Shown here in pieces: positions 14,575 through 22,035 of a stretch of 23,119 nucleotides of DNA. The number at the start of each line of letters is the position of its first letter. Positions within the stretch are counted from its first letter, which is position 1. The notes beneath the pieces are model-generated. The model had not been told where the DNA came from and did no database searches. It saw only the letters and a list, made by a program, of their open reading frames with translations. Both the position numbers and the translations under genes were made by a program. Origin of the DNA: Candidatus Alloscillospira gallinarum (lineage in GTDB: Bacteria > Bacillota > Clostridia > Oscillospirales > Oscillospiraceae); contig CAJFTV010000041.1 in NCBI GenBank assembly GCA_904420055.1, forward strand, positions 1 to 23,119, written 5' to 3'.

Positions 14575-15885
14575 ATGAAAAACATTATCGGCAAAACCGA
14601 AAGTGTCTGCCCCGTATGTCTTGGCATCACAGAGGCTTACAGGGTTCTGAAAAAAGACGGAGTTTACCTTGAAAAGTATTGTCCGGCCCACGGGTATTTT
14701 TCCACTCTCATCTGGGAGGGGGATTTAAAAAGCTATCTCGCATGGGACCGCGGCAACAGGAAAAAAGATAAAATAACAGGTGCAAAGCCCTCAACCGGCA
14801 CATGCCCATACGACTGCGGCCTTTGCACCGACCACATAAGAAGCGGGTGCTGCGTCCTTTTGGAGCTTACCGGGCGCTGCAACTTAAAATGCCCCGTGTG
14901 CTTTGCCTCCTCCGGCGAGAACGTGCGGCCAGACCCCACCATAGATGAAATCGGAGGGCTAATGGACATGCTCATGGAAAAGGGCGGCCCGTATAACCTC
15001 CAGCTCTCCGGCGGTGAACCCACAATGCGCGATGACCTGCCCCAGATAATAAAGCTGGGTCTTGAAAAGGGATTTACATTCTTCCAGCTCAATACAAACG
15101 GACTGCGCCTTGCGCGGGAGCCGGAATACGCCAAATCCCTGAAAGCCGCCGGGCTCTCCTGCGTATTCTTGCAGTTTGACAGTCTGAGGGACAGCGTGTA
15201 TAAAACTCTCAGGGGAAAGCCCATTCTGCGGGAGAAACTCACTGCTATTAAAAACTGTGAAAAGGCGGGGCTCGGCGTCGTGCTGGTGCCTGTAATCGCC
15301 CCGGGAATTAACGACAGCGAAATTGGCGCCATACTGTCCTTCGCTGAAAAACATATGCCGGCTGTCCGTGGAGTACACTTCCAGCCCATAAGCTATTTCG
15401 GCCGGTGCATTGAAGAGACGGGCAGGCGCATTACCATTCCCTTTATGATACGGGAGATTGAGCGGCAGACTCACGGGCGCATGAAGGCCTCCGACTTTGG
15501 CGGCGGCGGGGCGGAAAATCCGTACTGTTCCTTCCACGCTTCATATTTAAAACAGCCTGACGGCAGGTTAAAGCCGCTTCCCCAAAAGGGCGGCTGCTGC
15601 TGCGGTGGCGGCGCAACCTCAAAGCAGTCACGGGAAAATGTGGCGCGCCAGTGGAAGGGCTCCGACGGAAAAAGCGCCCCCGAGGGCACAATGGACGCCT
15701 TTATAAACGAAACTCTGGACAATACCCTTGCAATATCGGGAATGCTGTTCCAGGACGCATATAATTTAGACCTCGACCGTCTAAAACGGTGCTATATCTG
15801 CGAGACGGACAAAGATTTCGGCATGGTGCCGTTTTGCGCATACAATCTCACCTCCACCACGGGGAAATCAATTTACAGAAGATGA
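14575..15885 (+). CDS. Radical SAM protein (TrsS-like) with several Cys clusters
   Basis: This 436-residue radical SAM enzyme binds its SAM-cleaving [4Fe-4S] cluster at C102-x3-C106-x2-C109 (RCNLKCPVCF) and has the SGGEPT motif (145-150). It also has an N-terminal CPVC (12-15) with CPAHG (36-40), a CPYDCGLC (77-84), a run of three cysteines GGCCCGGG (339-346), and a C-terminal CYIC...C (406-421). These extra cysteines could hold further Fe-S clusters, as in COG1964/MJ0619-type radical SAM enzymes. From memory it resembles the 'radical SAM (seleno)protein TrsS' family; there is no in-frame TGA here, so this would be a cysteine form. Start: the ATG at 14575 is 10 nt after GGAG and begins at the first conserved motif; the frame is open further upstream, through the hairpin leader, which is unlikely to be coding. 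It overlaps the next gene by ATGA. Confidence 0.85.
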   Translation: MKNIIGKTESVCPVCLGITEAYRVLKKDGVYLEKYCPAHGYFSTLIWEGDLKSYLAWDRGNRKKDKITGAKPSTGTCPYDCGLCTDHIRSGCCVLLELTGRCNLKCPVCFASSGENVRPDPTIDEIGGLMDMLMEKGGPYNLQLSGGEPTMRDDLPQIIKLGLEKGFTFFQLNTNGLRLAREPEYAKSLKAAGLSCVFLQFDSLRDSVYKTLRGKPILREKLTAIKNCEKAGLGVVLVPVIAPGINDSEIGAILSFAEKHMPAVRGVHFQPISYFGRCIEETGRRITIPFMIREIERQTHGRMKASDFGGGGAENPYCSFHASYLKQPDGRLKPLPQKGGCCCGGGATSKQSRENVARQWKGSDGKSAPEGTMDAFINETLDNTLAISGMLFQDAYNLDLDRLKRCYICETDKDFGMVPFCAYNLTSTTGKSIYRR

Positions 15886-17069
15886 AAAAGGCCGCCATAG
15901 ACAAATTAATAATGAACGACACGGGAAGCCCTTCCCTGTCACGCCGTGATATTGAGACGCTTCAGCTGCGGCTTTTAAACATGCAGATAGAAAGGGCCCA
16001 TGCACGGGGAGGATTTTACAGAGGGCTTTCGCCACTTGCCTCTCTGGAAGAGCTTAAGCTTCTGCCCTTTACCACCGCGAAAGACCTGACCGATAACTAC
16101 TCTTCTCTCCTTCTGGTCCCGCCGGAGGATATCGCCAGAGTAAGGACCGAGTTCACCTCCGGCACCACAGGCACTCCGAAGAAAGTAGCCTACAGTATGT
16201 ACGACTGCGACAGAACGGCAGAGTTTTTTGCCTGCGGCATGAGTGAATTTATATTCTCGGGGGATACTACACTTATATGTATGCCCACAAGCGACGCGCT
16301 CAGCCTCGGCGGACTAATTTCCATGGCGGTGGAAAACCTGGGGGCCGTGCCAGTTAAGGCCGGCGTAGGCCGCACATTCTGTGAGCTTACACAGATTATC
16401 CGGGATACACGGCCGAATACCTATGTGGGAATGCCGACGCCGCTTCTCTCACTTTTTCGCCTCATGGGAAAAGAGTGCACTATTGAGCGCGCTCTTACAA
16501 GCGGGGACACAACCTCGCAGTTTTTGCAGCGGGAGTGCGAAAAATATCTCAGAGAACCCCTTTTCCCCCATTACGGCCTTCGGGAGAGCGGCCTCGGCAT
16601 GGCCTATACCTGCGCCGCACACGAGGGTATGCATATCCGTGAAAACGATATCATAACTGAAATTGTCTCCCCCGCCGGAGTTCCCCTTCCGGACGGCGAA
16701 TGGGGAGAGATTGTAATAACCACGGCGGGACTTGAGGCAATGCCGCTTATACGCTATAAAACCGGCGACATCGGACGTATACTTCCCTCTCCATGCCCCT
16801 GCGGCAGCGTGACGCGCCGCCTTGAAGTACGGGGACGGATTACGCCGGGCAGTGCCGTCTGGGACTATGACGAGGCGGTCTTCTCTCTTCCCGGCACAAT
16901 AGACTTTAAACTGTCAGGCAATGATGTTATAATACTCACATCGTCATGCTCCTTTATCCCGGATATACAGCAGGCGGCAGAAAAAATTTTTCCCGGCAAA
17001 AATGTAAATGTCCGCACTGTAACAGAACAGGACGGCCCGCTTTACATGGGAAAAAGAACAATAAGCTAA
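15882..17069 (+). CDS. Short PaaK-like adenylate-forming enzyme (acyl-CoA ligase family)
   Basis: This 395-residue protein is of the phenylacetate-CoA ligase-like branch of adenylate-forming enzymes, which activate carboxylates as acyl-adenylates. The ATP-binding loop TSGTTGTPKK (92-101), the YGLRESG motif (231-237) and RYKTGDIGR (291-299) are present. It is shorter than typical PaaK (about 430) mainly at both ends; a C-terminal GK lysine motif typical of the small lid domain is not evident. From memory it fits the DVU_1553 family found with TrsS and TrsM. Its substrate may be an acid produced by the AOR-type enzyme or a carboxylate on a cofactor; I cannot tell which. Its ATG lies inside the radical SAM stop (ATGA, 15882-15885). 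Confidence 0.85.
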   Translation: MKKAAIDKLIMNDTGSPSLSRRDIETLQLRLLNMQIERAHARGGFYRGLSPLASLEELKLLPFTTAKDLTDNYSSLLLVPPEDIARVRTEFTSGTTGTPKKVAYSMYDCDRTAEFFACGMSEFIFSGDTTLICMPTSDALSLGGLISMAVENLGAVPVKAGVGRTFCELTQIIRDTRPNTYVGMPTPLLSLFRLMGKECTIERALTSGDTTSQFLQRECEKYLREPLFPHYGLRESGLGMAYTCAAHEGMHIRENDIITEIVSPAGVPLPDGEWGEIVITTAGLEAMPLIRYKTGDIGRILPSPCPCGSVTRRLEVRGRITPGSAVWDYDEAVFSLPGTIDFKLSGNDVIILTSSCSFIPDIQQAAEKIFPGKNVNVRTVTEQDGPLYMGKRTIS

Positions 17070-17076
17070 ATTCCTT

Positions 17077-17142
17077 ACATTTAAAATCTCCACTGGCCGC
17101 TCTGGAGATTTTAATGTATAAAGACACACAGATTGGAGATTT
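17077..17142 (+). promoter_or_regulatory. Hairpin leader of the HAD gene (copy B), alternative pairing with its ribosome binding site
   Basis: ACATTTAAAATCTCCA (17077-17092) and TGGAGATTTTAATGT (17103-17117) form a 15-bp stem with one bulged T and a 10-nt loop. After 17 nt the sequence AGATTGGAG (17130-17138) repeats the layout of copy A at 14510-14564. The ribosome binding site reads GGAGATTT (17135-17142), the exact complement of AAATCTCC (17084-17091) in the 5' arm. The 5' arm can therefore pair either with its own 3' arm, leaving the site free, or with the site itself. This would suit a translational switch. As a terminator it is poor, with no T run after the stem. Confidence 0.6.
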
Positions 17143-17147
17143 GCCAC

Positions 17148-17807
17148 ATGTCATATCTTGAAAACCTCATTATGCTCATGGACAACGTGGGCGACAAGGA
17201 AATTATAGTTGTGTGCGATTTCGACGGCACAATTACAACAAAAGACAGCGACGTCACCATGAACTCCATGGCAAAAATTGCGGGATACGATTCCGAATTT
17301 TCAAAGGCCAGAACCGAGCTCTACAACAAGTACCGCCAGTATCTCACACCTTCCGATAATGAGGAGGAGCGGTACAAAATGCTTGAGAAATGGTGGCAGC
17401 AGCAGATGGAGCTTTTTAAAAAGCAGAATTTCCCTCCGGAGAGCTATACTGATGCAATTAAAAAGCTGAAAATCACTCTGCGTGACGGCATGCCGGAGCT
17501 TTTATCTTACTGCGAGAAAAATGATATACCCGTATTTATCGTGTCCGCCGGGCTTGGGAACCTGATAATCCCAATTCTCGCCTTCTCCGGCAACCTTTCC
17601 ATGAACATGCGCGTGCTCTCAAACTTTGTACGGTATGACGGGGACAAAGCCGTAAGCTATACACCGGTTGTAACGCCCATGAACAAGCGCGCTCATCTCT
17701 CCCTGGAGCTTGGCGCATTTGACAGTTTCCACGCCCTTGTCTTTGGCGATAACGACGCCGACCTTGACATCTTCCCCGACGACATGTGCACAAAAGTGCG
17801 AGTTTAA
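17148..17807 (+). CDS. HAD-superfamily phosphatase (UMPH-1/nucleotidase-like)
   Basis: This 219-residue protein starts with the HAD motif VVCDFDGTIT (D24 nucleophile, D26 acid). It then has a helical cap with WWQQQMELFKKQNFPPE, a motif II region FIVSAGLGNLI, VLSNFVRYDGDKA, and the acidic motif ALVFGDNDADLDIF near its end. The order resembles pyrimidine 5'-nucleotidases (UMPH-1). It stops about 15 residues after the acidic motif, shorter than usual. It may remove a phosphate or nucleotide from an intermediate of the operon's pathway. Start: ATG 17148 lies 9 nt after GGAG; an upstream TTG overlaps the ribosome binding site and is unlikely. It is preceded by the hairpin leader. Confidence 0.82.
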   Translation: MSYLENLIMLMDNVGDKEIIVVCDFDGTITTKDSDVTMNSMAKIAGYDSEFSKARTELYNKYRQYLTPSDNEEERYKMLEKWWQQQMELFKKQNFPPESYTDAIKKLKITLRDGMPELLSYCEKNDIPVFIVSAGLGNLIIPILAFSGNLSMNMRVLSNFVRYDGDKAVSYTPVVTPMNKRAHLSLELGAFDSFHALVFGDNDADLDIFPDDMCTKVRV

Positions 17808-17827
17808 CAGTAAAGGAGGATTTACCT

Positions 17828-18334
17828 GTGGAAAAAGAGGAAGGCCGCACCTTCGGCCGGCACATTGCGCAGTCGCCAATGGAGTATTCCCTCTGCGCCG
17901 GCTGCACCACCTGCGAAATTGTATGTACCCTGACCCACGACGGACTGGTAAGCCCAAGCTACAACAGAATTTTTGTAGACCGGGGCACACGCAGCATGAT
18001 ACACACAATTCTCTCATGCCAGCACTGCTCCGACCACCCCTGCTATAACGCATGTCCCAAAAAGGACGAGGCCATGCGTATCGACGAAAACGGCATTGTA
18101 TACGTAGACGAGGAAAACTGTATAGGCTGCGGACTGTGCGCAAAGGCCTGCGTATTTGAGCCCTCCCGGATAAACATGGTAAAGTCCCCGGACAGGAAAA
18201 AGCGCAAGGCAAAAAAGTGCGACATGTGCAGAAACGACCCCGAGGGGCCGGCATGTGTCCGCTGGTGCCCCGTAAAATGTCTCGCTGTCACAGGCGGGAC
18301 ACTCCCCTGGGAGGAGGATAAGAAAGATGAGTAA
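17828..18334 (+). CDS. Multi-[4Fe-4S] ferredoxin-type electron-transfer subunit
   Basis: This 168-residue protein carries four cysteine groups: C23-x2-C-x2-C-x3-C33 (CAGCTTCEIVC), C64/67/72/76 (CQHCSDHPCYNACP), C98/101/104/108 (CIGCGLCAKAC) and C131/134/143/147/151 (CDMCRNDPEGPACVRWCPVKC). This is enough for four [4Fe-4S] clusters, in the pattern of HycB/CooF/DmsB-like electron-transfer subunits. No signal peptide is present, so it acts in the cytoplasm. Start is GTG 17828, with AAAGGAGGA 7 nt upstream; the frame is open further up but overlaps the HAD gene. It overlaps the AOR gene by 8 bp, so it is probably the dedicated electron partner of that enzyme, taking electrons from its Fe-S cluster to ferredoxin or another acceptor. 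Confidence 0.88.
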   Translation: MEKEEGRTFGRHIAQSPMEYSLCAGCTTCEIVCTLTHDGLVSPSYNRIFVDRGTRSMIHTILSCQHCSDHPCYNACPKKDEAMRIDENGIVYVDEENCIGCGLCAKACVFEPSRINMVKSPDRKKRKAKKCDMCRNDPEGPACVRWCPVKCLAVTGGTLPWEEDKKDE

Positions 18335-20363
18335 TACATACGGGTACGTCGGCAAAATTGCCAGAATTAACCTCACTACCGGAGAGATAACCACTATCCC
18401 CACAGAGAAATACGCCGCGGACTATATAGGCGGCAGAGAGATTTGCAACAGAATTTTCTGGGAAAACGCAAAGCCGGGCACAGGGGCGTTTGACCCTGAA
18501 AACATGCTGATATACATGACCGGTCCCACAACGGCCACTGGAATCCCCACCGGAGGCAGGTCTGTATTTACCGGCATATCTCCCGCAAGTTACCCGGAGC
18601 AGTATGTCTGGTCGGGCATAGGCGGCTGGCTGGGCGCTGAGCTCAAGTTTGCGGGATTTGACGGCTTTATTATCGAAGGCCGCGCGGAGAAACCCACCTA
18701 CATATACATTGAGGACGGTGACATTCAGCTCCTCCCGGCAGACGGTCTGTGGGGTCTTCTTGTTCACCCCACACAGAAAAAGTTAGAGGAAATCCACGGC
18801 CGGAAAGTAAAGAGCATGGTAATCGGCCCGGCAGGCGAAAATCTAATGCGGAACGCCAGCATAACGACAAGCAACGACAGCGTCGCCGCAAAGGGCGGCT
18901 TTGGCGCCGTATTCGGCTCCAAGAATTTAAAGGCAGTATCGGTACTGGGCACGGGGGCAGTTTACCCGGTGGATATCAAAAAGCTCTTTGAGCTGAGACT
19001 TAAAATGGCAAATCCCGCCATGCGCCCCTCCCCTGTTAAGCTTGAGCCAACCCACGGCATGGACGGAAATGAAATCCCGGTAGAGGGCGGCTGGCTCCGC
19101 GGGCAGGTGGCGTGCAGCCACGGCTGCAACCAGCACTGCAACAGGCTGATGATGAACATGAAGTCCGCCTTTTCAGACGAAAGAATAAATCAGGTTGAAA
19201 AGTGCGTGGGCATATTCGCCTACGGCTATAAGGAGGACTGCAGCTGGTCCCCAATTCAGAATTTTGAGACTTCAAAAAACCACTTTTTGCCCTGCAAAAT
19301 GCTGAGCATGGAGTCCCCGGAGCCGGATTTCTCCGACCCATACGCGCCGGAGCTGTTTAAGCAGGTGCGCGGCGACATCGTAGACTTCTGGAAGCCTGAT
19401 TTTGACAAGGGCAGCGTAATGATGGACATGTGCAACGAGTACGGAATAGACAAATGGGACGTTATAGTCTGGTTTATGACGTGGCTGTCCATGTGCAAGA
19501 AAGAGGGGCTTTTGGAGGACATGGATTTCGGCATGGAGGTAGACGTTGAAAACGAGGAGTTTGTAAAATATTTCCTCGACATGATAACCTACCGCCGGGG
19601 CAAATACGGCCCAATATTTGCCGAGGGCATGGCAAGAGCTGTTCGCACGCTTGGAAAAGAGAAATACGGCGACAGCATCTATCACGGCCGCTACTCACAG
19701 ATGATTGGACAGCGGCTTGACCTGCCTGTTAGCCTTGAGGCCGCCTGGGGACACAGCTTTCACTGGCAGGGACGTGGATTTGAGGGTTCAATCTACAAAG
19801 CCGGCTGGCTGGCACACACGCTGGAGCTGATGACCAGCACACGGGACATTATGACAGTGGCTCATTTCCACGACGACTATTCAAATTACCTTGAATACAA
19901 GGACGACCCTTACCACAGCAAAAAGCTTGTGGAGAGCGTCATATTCAACATTCTCAAAGCGGAGACAAAGGACACGGTCACCTGCTGTGAATGGCAGAGT
20001 CCCGACATATATTGGAAGGACATGGAGGCGGAGATGCTGAACGCCGCTGCCGGAACAGACCTCACAGGCGATGACCTTGAGCATCAGGCAATGCGCTCCT
20101 TCCTGATGTTCAGAGCCATCTTAATCCGGAATTTCGGCCGCACCAGAAAAATGGAGGTAGAGGCGGTATTCCCCGCCATAACAATCCCCGACACATTTGG
20201 AGAGGTCGCCACATGGGAGGAGTTTAACGACCTCGTGGACATATATTACGACGCCCTGGGCTGGGACAGGGAAACCGGCTGGCCAACGCGGGAGGTATAT
20301 GAGAAATACGGTCTTTCCGACATCGCCGACGAGCTGGAGGCGCTGGGCAAGCTGCCAAATTGA
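18327..20363 (+). CDS. Aldehyde:ferredoxin oxidoreductase-family tungsto/molybdoenzyme
   Basis: This 678-residue protein belongs to the AOR family, which binds a tungsten (or molybdenum) bis-pyranopterin and one [4Fe-4S] cluster and commonly oxidises aldehydes to acids. It opens YGYVGKIARINLTTGE, has the pterin-binding GGRSVFTGISP (76-86) and GGFGAVFGSKNLKAV (190-204), all family hallmarks. The cluster site is unusual: C263-x3-C267-x3-C271 (CSHGCNQHC), whereas characterised AORs have C-x2-C-x3-C. The expected fourth ligand region near the C-terminus reads TVTCCEWQSP (C553 or C554) rather than the usual DxxGLC. The substrate is thus uncertain, and assignment to a known subfamily should not be assumed. 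GGAGG lies about 10 nt before the ATG. The Fe-S gene overlaps its start and an SDR gene follows. Confidence 0.9.
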   Translation: MSNTYGYVGKIARINLTTGEITTIPTEKYAADYIGGREICNRIFWENAKPGTGAFDPENMLIYMTGPTTATGIPTGGRSVFTGISPASYPEQYVWSGIGGWLGAELKFAGFDGFIIEGRAEKPTYIYIEDGDIQLLPADGLWGLLVHPTQKKLEEIHGRKVKSMVIGPAGENLMRNASITTSNDSVAAKGGFGAVFGSKNLKAVSVLGTGAVYPVDIKKLFELRLKMANPAMRPSPVKLEPTHGMDGNEIPVEGGWLRGQVACSHGCNQHCNRLMMNMKSAFSDERINQVEKCVGIFAYGYKEDCSWSPIQNFETSKNHFLPCKMLSMESPEPDFSDPYAPELFKQVRGDIVDFWKPDFDKGSVMMDMCNEYGIDKWDVIVWFMTWLSMCKKEGLLEDMDFGMEVDVENEEFVKYFLDMITYRRGKYGPIFAEGMARAVRTLGKEKYGDSIYHGRYSQMIGQRLDLPVSLEAAWGHSFHWQGRGFEGSIYKAGWLAHTLELMTSTRDIMTVAHFHDDYSNYLEYKDDPYHSKKLVESVIFNILKAETKDTVTCCEWQSPDIYWKDMEAEMLNAAAGTDLTGDDLEHQAMRSFLMFRAILIRNFGRTRKMEVEAVFPAITIPDTFGEVATWEEFNDLVDIYYDALGWDRETGWPTREVYEKYGLSDIADELEALGKLPN

Positions 20364-20445
20364 CCGGCACGGCCGCTTTGGCGCAGTAAGCGCCGTCTTT
20401 AAATGCTGTAAGCACAAAAAATAAAATATAAAGGAGAATGAAGCT

Positions 20446-21207
20446 ATGGGAAGATTGGACGGTAAAATCGCCGTTGTAACCGGCGCAGGTTCTGGCATCG
20501 GCCGCGGGATTGCGGTAATGTTTGCAAAAGAAGGCGCCAAAGTAGTATGCGCCAGCCGCGGCATTCCCGCCGGCGAGGAGACGGTCCGGCTTATAAAGGA
20601 GGCCGGCGGCGAGGGAATTTTTGTATCAACAGACGTGTCCGACAAAGAGGCAATTAAAAACCTTCACCGGGCCGCCCTTGAGGCATACGGAAACGTGACA
20701 ACCCTTGTCAACAGCGCAGGAGTTCTCGTACATAAGCCATTTTTGGAGCACACAGACGAGGATATCGAGCGCATATATGAGACAAACTTCAGGGGATACG
20801 TGTGGACGATGCAGGAGTTTATGCCCACCCTCATAAAGCACGGGCACTCCTCAATTCTGAATATCGCGTCAATTTCCGCAAAAAAGCCGGAGTCCAACGC
20901 ATACATGTACGGCGCAATGAAGGCCGGCATTGACATCATGACAAGAAACCTCATAAGGGAGTTCTCCTCTCAGGGAGTGCGTCTCAACGTAATCTGCCCC
21001 GGCCCTGTAAACACCAACATGACCCCGGAAAATGTGAAAAACAGTCCGGAGATACAGGCGGAGATGTGCCGGGAAATCTGCCCTGTGGGCAGGCTTGGTG
21101 AGCCGGAGGACATCGCATACGGCGCCGTGTGGCTCTGCTCCGATGAGGCGGACTGGGTAAACGGCAGCCAGATTGTAATTGACGGCGGCGCCTGCATGAT
21201 GGGCTGA
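20446..21207 (+). CDS. Short-chain dehydrogenase/reductase (SDR)
   Basis: This 253-residue protein is a classical SDR of the FabG type. It has the NAD(P)-binding TGAGSGIG (12-19), NSAG (89-92), and the catalytic Ser142, Tyr155 and Lys159 (YMYGAMKAG), then NVICPGPVNTNM and the usual C-terminal VIDGGACMMG. Such enzymes interconvert alcohols and ketones or aldehydes. It lies 82 bp after the AOR gene on the same strand, so it may supply or remove an aldehyde substrate of that enzyme, or act on the acid's downstream product. AAAGGAG lies 9 nt before the ATG. The gap holds only a weak GGCGC-AGTAA-GCGCC hairpin (20380-20394), not a convincing terminator. Confidence 0.92.
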   Translation: MGRLDGKIAVVTGAGSGIGRGIAVMFAKEGAKVVCASRGIPAGEETVRLIKEAGGEGIFVSTDVSDKEAIKNLHRAALEAYGNVTTLVNSAGVLVHKPFLEHTDEDIERIYETNFRGYVWTMQEFMPTLIKHGHSSILNIASISAKKPESNAYMYGAMKAGIDIMTRNLIREFSSQGVRLNVICPGPVNTNMTPENVKNSPEIQAEMCREICPVGRLGEPEDIAYGAVWLCSDEADWVNGSQIVIDGGACMMG

Positions 21208-21321
21208 TAAAATTTTGACGAACGCGCTTACACCGGATACCGCAGTCCGGGCCATAAGGTCCGCACCCCGGCTTTCAAAGCCTCCCGATACGGCTGTACC
21301 AATATTTCAGGAGGAAATACA

Positions 21322-21948
21322 GTGAAAATAAGCAATTACACCATTCGTCCGGAAAGGCCGGAGGATTACAGAAAAACGGAAAACCTCACAAGAGAGGCGT
21401 TCTGGAACGTATACCGCCCGGGGTGTACAGAGCACTATGTGCTCCACTGCTTCAGGTCGCGTCCGGAATTTATCCCGGAACTTGACCTTGTCATGGAGGC
21501 AGACGGCGAGATTATAGGACACATCATGTATGTGCACTCCAATATCCAGTCCGACGACGGGCGGAAAATTCCCACGCTTACCTTCGGGCCAATAAGCATA
21601 AAGTCTGAGCTGCAAAAAATGGGCTGCGGCAAGGCTCTGCTTGACTGCTCTATTGAAAAGGCCGCCGGCCTCGGCGCCGGTGCCATATGCATAGAGGGAA
21701 ACATAGGTTTTTACAGAAAATCCGGCTTTGTGGAGGCCGGAAGCATGGGTCTGCGCTACCGCACAGGTGAAAATGAGGAAATTGTCCCCTATTTTCTGTG
21801 CCGTGAGCTAAAACCCGGTTTTCTCACTGGCATCACCGGAAGTTACTGTCCGCCGGAGGGCTATTTCATAGACGAGGACAAGGCGGAGGATTTTGACGCG
21901 CTTTTCCCGCCGAAAGAAAAGCTCAGACTTCCCGGGCAGCTGTTTTAA
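21322..21948 (+). CDS. GNAT-family N-acetyltransferase
   Basis: This 208-residue protein is a GNAT acetyltransferase. The acetyl-CoA-binding motif QKMGCGKA (98-105) follows the strand FGPISI (88-93), and GNIGFYRKSGFVEAG (126-140) is the usual later segment. The C-terminal part (about 160-208), with an FIDEDKAEDFD segment, is an extension seen in several Clostridia proteins of this type. The acceptor is unknown. GTG start at 21322 is preceded by CAGGAGG 7 nt away. The 114-bp gap after the SDR gene has no clear promoter or terminator, so membership in the same transcript cannot be decided. Confidence 0.88.
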   Translation: MKISNYTIRPERPEDYRKTENLTREAFWNVYRPGCTEHYVLHCFRSRPEFIPELDLVMEADGEIIGHIMYVHSNIQSDDGRKIPTLTFGPISIKSELQKMGCGKALLDCSIEKAAGLGAGAICIEGNIGFYRKSGFVEAGSMGLRYRTGENEEIVPYFLCRELKPGFLTGITGSYCPPEGYFIDEDKAEDFDALFPPKEKLRLPGQLF

Positions 21949-21960
21949 TACAAATCCATG

Positions 21961-21985
21961 GCCGGCAGGCAAAATGTCTGCCGGC
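21961..21985 (+). terminator. Weak intrinsic terminator after the GNAT gene
   Basis: GCCGGCAG (21961-21968) pairs with CTGCCGGC (21978-21985); the stem extends inward by a G-T, C-G and A-T pair. Only a short TTT follows, so termination may be partial and the HAD gene may still be transcribed from upstream. Confidence 0.55.
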
Positions 21986-22035
21986 TTTGCGCTAAATCCT
22001 CCGGGCAAAAAGTTCCGGAATTGAACGAGGTTTAC

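Noticed and set aside
14575..15885. Selenocysteine in the radical SAM protein
   Set aside because: There is no in-frame TGA within the gene; the candidate positions are ordinary TGC cysteine codons.
20364..20445. GGCGC-AGTAA-GCGCC hairpin after the AOR gene as a terminator
   Set aside because: The stem is only 5 bp and no T run follows, so it does not support separating the SDR gene from the operon.
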